From NCBI GenBank assembly GCA_937880545.1, contig CALFKA010000246.1, forward strand, positions 1 through 9,821: a stretch of 9,821 bases of DNA, given 5' to 3'. This stretch comes from an uncultured Clostridia bacterium (GTDB taxonomy: Bacteria; Bacillota; Clostridia; Peptostreptococcales; Acidaminobacteraceae). The notes under the pieces were generated by a model that was given only the letters and a program-made list of their open reading frames with translations, searched no databases and was not told where the DNA came from. Positions 5,849 to 9,821 of this stretch are shown piece by piece. The position numbers were made by a program, and so were the translations under genes. Every line of letters starts with the position of its first letter. Position 1 is the first letter of the stretch.

Positions 5849-7300
5849 TCAGTTACGAAACAGTTTCTCGATCCTGTCCTCTCGCCAAACCTGGGCCATA
5901 AACGGACTGCGTGCTGCCTGTTCATCATAGGAATCCTGATCTTTCGCGCATTCCTCACACCAATGACCGGCGCGCAGAATCAGGAAGGGACTGGCTTCAA
6001 ATACATGTCCCTGAGAGCATTTCCAGACCTTCTTTTCCGTTTCGTTTGAAATGGCTTCATTTGAGAGATACTCACCTCCCCGGAAATCAGCGGCGCGTTG
6101 GAGCTCTTCTATCGATAATTCTTCTAGCTGTTTCGTCTCGTCAAAACCGTGATCAAGTACTTTGTGAGGAGGATCCGACTGATGGACAAAGTCATTCCAT
6201 CCTCCGATCTGTTCCCACACTTTTCTGCTGCCGAAAAAGACATTGATCTTCTTTTCTACATTGTGCTTGAACCAGTACAGAGGGGCGACGGGATTGTGAA
6301 GCGCTCTCTGGCGCATATAAAACTTCACCAGCGGCTTGGGAAGGTACTTGACGGCTTTCACCCACATCGGGAGATGCGCCTTCATCTCCTTAAGGAAACT
6401 CTCGAGTGTGTCTTTGCGAAAGGGTACCAGCTCTTCGAGTTTATCGGAATCCAGGTAGTAATGGCCGTGGAAGTTTCTCAGAGCGAACATGTTCGGCTCG
6501 TAGATGTCTTCCACGTGAATATTCATCAGACCGAAGACCATCTCCAAAAACTCATAAAAGGACTTTCTGAAATTGGCTCCGCCGCCGACATTATAGACAT
6601 GATTCCAAAACTTCGACGGCATCTCGTCCATACAGATATTTCTTAGAAGCCTGGCCGTATCGTTAGCGGTGACCCACTCCAAGTGATTGTTGAGCGGTTG
6701 ATGATAGATGATCCCATTGTCTCTTTGCACGATTCCGTAGTGAACCATGGCGGTCTGACGCAATGACACCCAATGCTTGACACCTGACTCGATGAGATAT
6801 CTCTCGGCAGCCAGTTTTGACTGTGAGTAGGGATCTAAAAGAGCCGGAATCAGTGGATCGCCGATTCGCCCCCAGTGAACGGGAACAGAGCGATTTCCCG
6901 TCTGGGCGACACTTCCAATATAAATAATCTTCGGCTGGAGCTCCTCCTCCATCTCGAGGACGGCGTCCACCACGTTCTTTGTTCCGCCGACATTCACGTC
7001 CCAGGTGAGCTTTGGTCGATCATCCGCTTCGGGAGAGACCAGCCCACCCATATGGAGAATGTAGTCACAACCCTTGACGACATTTCTCACATCCTCAGGA
7101 ACCGTCAGATCTCCGATGACGATTGTCTGTCCAGGTTCATCTTTGAACAGATGCCTGTTCTTATCTGCGGCAAGGATCATCAGAACCACATCGAACATAT
7201 CCGAATTGTCTCGGAATGTTTTGACGACCTGCGTTCCCATGGCGCCGGTCGCGCCGGTTAAAAGTACCGTCTTTCGAGTCTTCTTCACACTGTTTTCCAT
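5849..7300 (-). CDS. NAD-dependent epimerase/dehydratase with C-terminal zinc-binding domain
   Basis: The protein has 483 residues. Residues 11-305 are an extended short-chain dehydrogenase (epimerase) fold: TGATGAMG (15-22) binds NAD(P), GDL at 63-65, the S130 strand (IYIGS), and the catalytic YSQSK (Y158, K162). The substrate, probably a nucleotide sugar or similar, is not evident. About residues 310-410 form an unusual helical, basic region with no recognised domain. Residues 426-452 have a treble-clef type zinc site (WKC-x3-H ... WCEEC: C428, H432, C448, C451), then a short tail. Ordinary epimerases are about 310-340 residues, so the C-terminal extension is notable. Its ATG shares one base with the DUF3307 stop (TAATG), with GGAG 7 bp upstream, so translation is coupled. 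Confidence 0.9.
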   Translation of the reverse strand: MENSVKKTRKTVLLTGATGAMGTQVVKTFRDNSDMFDVVLMILAADKNRHLFKDEPGQTIVIGDLTVPEDVRNVVKGCDYILHMGGLVSPEADDRPKLTWDVNVGGTKNVVDAVLEMEEELQPKIIYIGSVAQTGNRSVPVHWGRIGDPLIPALLDPYSQSKLAAERYLIESGVKHWVSLRQTAMVHYGIVQRDNGIIYHQPLNNHLEWVTANDTARLLRNICMDEMPSKFWNHVYNVGGGANFRKSFYEFLEMVFGLMNIHVEDIYEPNMFALRNFHGHYYLDSDKLEELVPFRKDTLESFLKEMKAHLPMWVKAVKYLPKPLVKFYMRQRALHNPVAPLYWFKHNVEKKINVFFGSRKVWEQIGGWNDFVHQSDPPHKVLDHGFDETKQLEELSIEELQRAADFRGGEYLSNEAISNETEKKVWKCSQGHVFEASPFLILRAGHWCEECAKDQDSYDEQAARSPFMAQVWREDRIEKLFRN

Positions 7301-8055
7301 TATATGACTCCGACGATCACAAGATAATAAGATATTACCACAAATAAAATGCTGTAAAGCGTGCCGATCAAATAATACTCTGCGAACCTTCGGTTCTCCT
7401 CAATCTGCTTGAACCTGGCGACGGATTTCGCCGTGTAAATAAGCCCGATTGCTCCGAATTGACCCACTGTAAGGAAGACAGCGGACAGAATTCTCTCAAG
7501 ACTTCCGATGAGGGCACCGGCTCCAGGTTCCGTTTCCACCGCGTAGCGGATGTGGGTGGGTTCTGCTGGTGAGGGAACAAGCCGGTACTTTGAAAAGAAG
7601 ATGTGAAAAAACACGTTGGCAGGTTTCGTGATCAGCACAAAAAGCAGGATCCATCGAAGATGCTGAGTACTGAAGGGTATGTGTATCCCGTGTGTGTCGG
7701 AGTAGAACACTCCCTCCGACAAGACCATCACCAGTCCTACATGTATGCACTGCTTCATCGCGTAGATGATCTTCGTGCGGTTCTCATATCCGAAAAACGC
7801 CCGGGTCGTGCTCATTCGTTCGGTAAGAAGGTGTGCGCCAGCCAAAACAAAGGCGAGTACCCATCCTGCGGGCGAATGCCCTCGAATATGGAGCCAGGCG
7901 GACACAGGTAACAAAAGCACCAAATGTGTCAGTACGTGACGAAAAGTTTGGGAAGCTTTCCACTTTTTTCCGTTCTCCTCATCACAGCAGAGTTGAAAGT
8001 CTCCCAATAAGTGAGCAATCAGAAGGAGGAGGGTCACATCACTCAGTCCGTGCAT
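7300..8055 (-). CDS. DUF3307 family membrane protein
   Basis: From the ATG at 8055 this encodes 251 residues with about six or seven hydrophobic segments. Family landmarks are LIAHLLGDFQL near the N-terminus, RHVLTHL about 25 residues later, and the conserved C-terminal stretch GSLERIL ... GQFGAIGLIYTAKSVARF ... RFAEYYLIGTLYSI. The function of DUF3307 is not known. It is commonly paired with a SatD-type gene, as here. Upstream in-frame ATGs at 8085 and 8094 have no ribosome site, whereas 8055 has GGAGG 6 bp before it, which decides the start and gives a 17-bp overlap with the end of satD. The central loop (about residues 168-186, rich in P, E and T) joins the two helical halves and is probably exposed. 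Confidence 0.88.
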   Translation of the reverse strand: MHGLSDVTLLLLIAHLLGDFQLCCDEENGKKWKASQTFRHVLTHLVLLLPVSAWLHIRGHSPAGWVLAFVLAGAHLLTERMSTTRAFFGYENRTKIIYAMKQCIHVGLVMVLSEGVFYSDTHGIHIPFSTQHLRWILLFVLITKPANVFFHIFFSKYRLVPSPAEPTHIRYAVETEPGAGALIGSLERILSAVFLTVGQFGAIGLIYTAKSVARFKQIEENRRFAEYYLIGTLYSILFVVISYYLVIVGVI

Positions 8056-8698
8056 GCCATGCCTCCAATTCCTCTCCCAGCACATTTCTCGCATGAAGAT
8101 ACAACTTGATGCCGCTGGAACTGAGACGTTTGCTCAGGCTGCTTTGAGAAATAGAAAGATCTTCAGCCAAACTTTTCTGCTCAAAACTTTCACTGTATAT
8201 CTTTCTTTTCAGCAGTTCTCCGAAGGTCTCTTTCTGTAACTGCGTCCAATCCAGTTTGATGGCGTCACTTAAAAGAAACAGTGCATTTACGACTTCTTGT
8301 CGTTCTGCGAGTCCTTCGATTCTCACTCTGGATCGACCTCCCCAGCTCTTTTCACGGACATTCTCAATGGCGCTGCGGGCGTTCCAGAAGGCTTCTCCGT
8401 CTGCTCCAATGCTGATCTTCGGATCAATCTCCGTCAGCAGAGTGCCGTACCCCAACCCGGAGCGAAACGGAAGACCCAGCCGATATTCAAGGTCATCGAG
8501 CAGCAGAAAGATCTCCTTGTCCGGCTTCAAGAGTGCTTGAAATTCATCTCCGAGTGTCAGCGTCAGTCGAGACACCACACAGTCACTGTAATCCGTGCTG
8601 ATTGCTGAGAACACCTTCTTGATGTGCTCTTGAACGCTCAATCGGTCTTCAATTCTCCTCGAATGGATCAGATCTCCTATCAGTGCAATGTAGCGCAT
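8039..8698 (-). CDS. satD: SatD family protein: cyclase-like domain plus helix-turn-helix
   Basis: The 219-residue protein belongs to the SatD family, named after the secretion and acid tolerance locus of Streptococcus mutans. Residues 1-145 resemble the palm fold of class III nucleotide cyclases: IGDLIHS (7-13), TLGDEFQALL (48-57), RSGLGYGTLLTEI (79-91) and GADGEAFWNAR (98-108). D9 and D51 would be the metal-binding pair. The catalytic N/R positions of true cyclases do not line up, so ligand sensing is likelier than catalysis. Residues about 174-200 (QKSLAEDLSISQSSLSKRL) form a helix-turn-helix. The gene leads the operon, with GGAGG 6 bp before the ATG. It probably regulates its own promoter through the palindromes at 8713-8775. 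The cyclase comparison is my inference; the family call is firm. Confidence 0.88.
   Translation of the reverse strand: MRYIALIGDLIHSRRIEDRLSVQEHIKKVFSAISTDYSDCVVSRLTLTLGDEFQALLKPDKEIFLLLDDLEYRLGLPFRSGLGYGTLLTEIDPKISIGADGEAFWNARSAIENVREKSWGGRSRVRIEGLAERQEVVNALFLLSDAIKLDWTQLQKETFGELLKRKIYSESFEQKSLAEDLSISQSSLSKRLSSSGIKLYLHARNVLGEELEAWHARTE
8062..8066 (-). promoter_or_regulatory. Ribosome binding site that sets the DUF3307 start
   Basis: CCTCC on the + strand is GGAGG on the coding strand, 6 bp before the ATG at 8055. It lies inside the last codons of satD, the usual layout for coupled translation. Confidence 0.8.
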
Positions 8699-8712
8699 TT
8701 GTTGCCTCCAAA

Positions 8713-8736
8713 AGGGAAATCGCTAATTATTTCCCT
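8713..8736 (-). promoter_or_regulatory. Inverted repeat in the satD leader (second likely SatD site)
   Basis: AGGGAAAT (8713-8720) and ATTTCCCT (8729-8736) are perfect 8-bp arms with an 8-bp gap, just upstream of the satD ribosome site. The half-site matches the TTTCC half of the palindrome at 8758-8775. In RNA it could also form a hairpin near the ribosome site. Confidence 0.55.
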
Positions 8737-8750
8737 ATTAATAGAAATTA

Positions 8751-8778
8751 TTTATAATTTCCTTATTTAAGGAAACAA
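8751..8778 (-). promoter_or_regulatory. Predicted promoter of the satD operon
   Basis: On the - strand TTGTTT (8778-8773) and TATAAA (8756-8751) stand 16 bp apart in an AT-rich stretch. Transcription would begin near 8744, giving a leader of about 45 bases. The hexamers are moderate matches, so the exact call is tentative; the location between genes and under a palindrome supports it. Confidence 0.55.
8758..8775 (-). promoter_or_regulatory. Probable SatD operator: 18-bp palindrome in the promoter spacer
   Basis: TTTCCTTA (8758-8765) and TAAGGAAA (8768-8775) are perfect arms around a two-base centre. The site fills the -35/-10 spacer, where a bound dimer would block RNA polymerase. A degenerate copy of the same pattern (TTTCC...GAAA) covers 8731-8748. 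SatD has a helix-turn-helix and is the first gene downstream, so it is the natural candidate binder. Confidence 0.65.
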
Positions 8779-8858
8779 TAGCACAATCACGCATGCATGT
8801 CCAGATAAAGAAGCAATGAAAACAGCTTAACTGTCCGATGGTTTATTCCACGAGGAAA

Positions 8859-9778
8859 TTATTTCGAATAATAGGAGGTATCCGGCTCATCCGAAATCAT
8901 TTGTAATGTATATCCATCTCCTAGAACCGGTCGGATCGAGAGCATTCTCGGCTCTCCATGGGCAAGACTGCAAAACTCCAGCATCATAGGGGGCTCAGGT
9001 TCTTCGGCATGAGGATTATACAAAAGATCGTATAATTTGGATGCCTGTTTCGCAAAAGCATGTACCTCTTGAGGACTCTTAAGCTCCACATGGTCGACAG
9101 TAATAACAGCGTAATCTTCGCCATCTTCCACAACAAAATTCGCCTCTACAACATCAGCAAACTGAACCATCTGTTCGATAGTCTCTAAAATGGCGTCCTT
9201 GTTTTCCCGCGGATAAGGGTGGCCTTCGATATAGATAGGTGTTAAGGGAGGAGTCCATACTGCTTTCTCCGGTAACACCTCAACATTCCTAAGAGGCAGT
9301 TCGCCTCGAAAAACCTGACCTGCGCGTTTTCCGTAGGCAAACATCCAGCCACGATTGCCACTAAGACAATCGGAGGTCTGATAGTACGAGAAAGACACAC
9401 AATCTAATTCACTATCATCAAGAGTACTCAAATATCTTCCTAAAGTGTGAGGTCCAATAGGATTATTTTCTAATTCCTTTTCCCATCTCAAATAGCTTAC
9501 TACCCTTGGCCGCCATGTAAGTTCATAATTCCATCTCAGATCTATTTTGTCTGCGTAATCGATGATCTTTAGATACCTTTCAAAATCAACAATTGCATCT
9601 TCATAGGTAAAGCGGATCCTTTGCCCGTCTGCTCTCAGGTCAAAAGAAAAAAACTTCGCAGACCCCACTTTTGACTTAAATGCGATAAAGCTCAGTCGGG
9701 AAAGTATATAGTCTCTCACGGATTCCACTACACAGTTCGTATCCCGCATTTTATTGAAAGATACTTTTTCAAAATATT
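8859..9778 (-). CDS. Unrecognised protein, 5' end cut by the contig edge
   Basis: I do not recognise this family. The frame stays open from the stop at 8859 to the last genomic base at 9778. The first internal ATG (9749) has no ribosome site, unlike nearly all genes here, so the true start was probably lost at the contig end. About 306 residues are visible. The protein looks soluble: no signal peptide or membrane helix, many W, Y and acidic residues, and a mix of beta and alpha segments. Notable parts are LRWNYELTWRPRVVSYLRWEKEL in the first third, TPPLTPIYIEGHPYPREN in the middle, and the Pro/Glu stretch HAEEPEPPMM near the C-terminus. It ends 160 bp before satD with no convincing terminator between; an unrelated upstream gene is likeliest. 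Confidence 0.65.
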
Positions 9779-9821
9779 AGATCGGAAGAGCACACGTCTG
9801 AACTCCAGTCACATCACGATC
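9779..9821. other. Illumina TruSeq adapter read into the assembly (non-genomic)
   Basis: From AGATCGGAAGAGC at 9779 the sequence follows the standard TruSeq read-1 adapter through the CCAGTCAC junction at 9812, then the six-base index ATCACG (9813-9818, index 1) and ATC (9819-9821), the first bases of the next adapter segment. The match is uninterrupted. These bases should be trimmed and no gene or frame extended into them. Confidence 0.98.

Noticed and set aside
5413..5901. A 162-codon + strand open frame antisense to the PEGA-like gene and the epimerase end
   Set aside because: No ribosome site, no recognisable domain, and it runs across two - strand genes and the gap between them; the - strand frame has a domain-like pattern and ends at a terminator.
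6149..6646. A 165-codon + strand frame inside the epimerase region
   Set aside because: It overlaps the NAD-dependent epimerase on the opposite strand, has no ribosome site and no domain features.
8821..8836. Small inverted repeat (ACAG...CTGT) after the unrecognised gene, considered as a terminator
   Set aside because: The stem is only four pairs plus wobble and the T-run is short; too weak to call.
9750..9821. Extending the rightmost gene past 9778
   Set aside because: Bases beyond 9778 are sequencing adapter, so any residues read from them would be artificial.

Overview
The window looks like a draft-assembly contig from a bacterium of the phylum Bacillota (Firmicutes). The grounds are strong GGAGG-type Shine-Dalgarno sites before most genes, a double PepSY protein with an acidic repeat tail, a PadR/DUF2812 pair, a SatD/DUF3307 pair and a moderate GC content. 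Genus cannot be read from the sequence. The last 43 bases (9779-9821) are not genomic: they match the Illumina TruSeq read adapter with index ATCACG. Genuine sequence therefore ends at about 9778.

Left arm (1-4220, + strand). This is a tightly packed operon that enters from outside the window. Its genes are a PepSY-domain protein with an Asp/Ser/Tyr repeat tail (5' end missing), a VTC-type polyphosphate polymerase-like protein, a four-helix DUF4956 membrane protein, a membrane-anchored CotH-family kinase, and a DUF924 protein. VTC, DUF4956 and CotH is a recurrent trio in Bacillota. Its joint role is unsettled, but all parts point to phosphate chemistry at the cell surface. The serine-rich acidic tail of the PepSY protein is a plausible, untested substrate for the CotH kinase.

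Middle (4246-5175, - strand). A PadR repressor and a DUF2812 membrane protein form a two-gene operon that converges on the left arm. The junction carries a perfect 13-bp hairpin terminator that lies partly inside the DUF924 coding sequence. The padR promoter (TTGACA, 17 bp, TATAGT) is tiled by two perfect palindromes, a textbook layout for autorepression.

Right arm (5270-8778, - strand). A second operon runs satD (cyclase-like fold plus helix-turn-helix), DUF3307 membrane protein, an NAD-dependent epimerase/dehydratase with a C-terminal zinc knuckle, and a small PEGA-like beta protein, ending at a strong intrinsic terminator (5270-5308). The first three genes overlap, so their translation is probably coupled. 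The satD promoter carries palindromes built on TTTCC/GGAAA, probably the SatD operator. At the far right is an unrecognised gene cut by the contig end.

There are no rRNA or tRNA genes, CRISPR arrays, insertion sequences or phage genes that I can see. No stretch over 300 bases lacks a gene.
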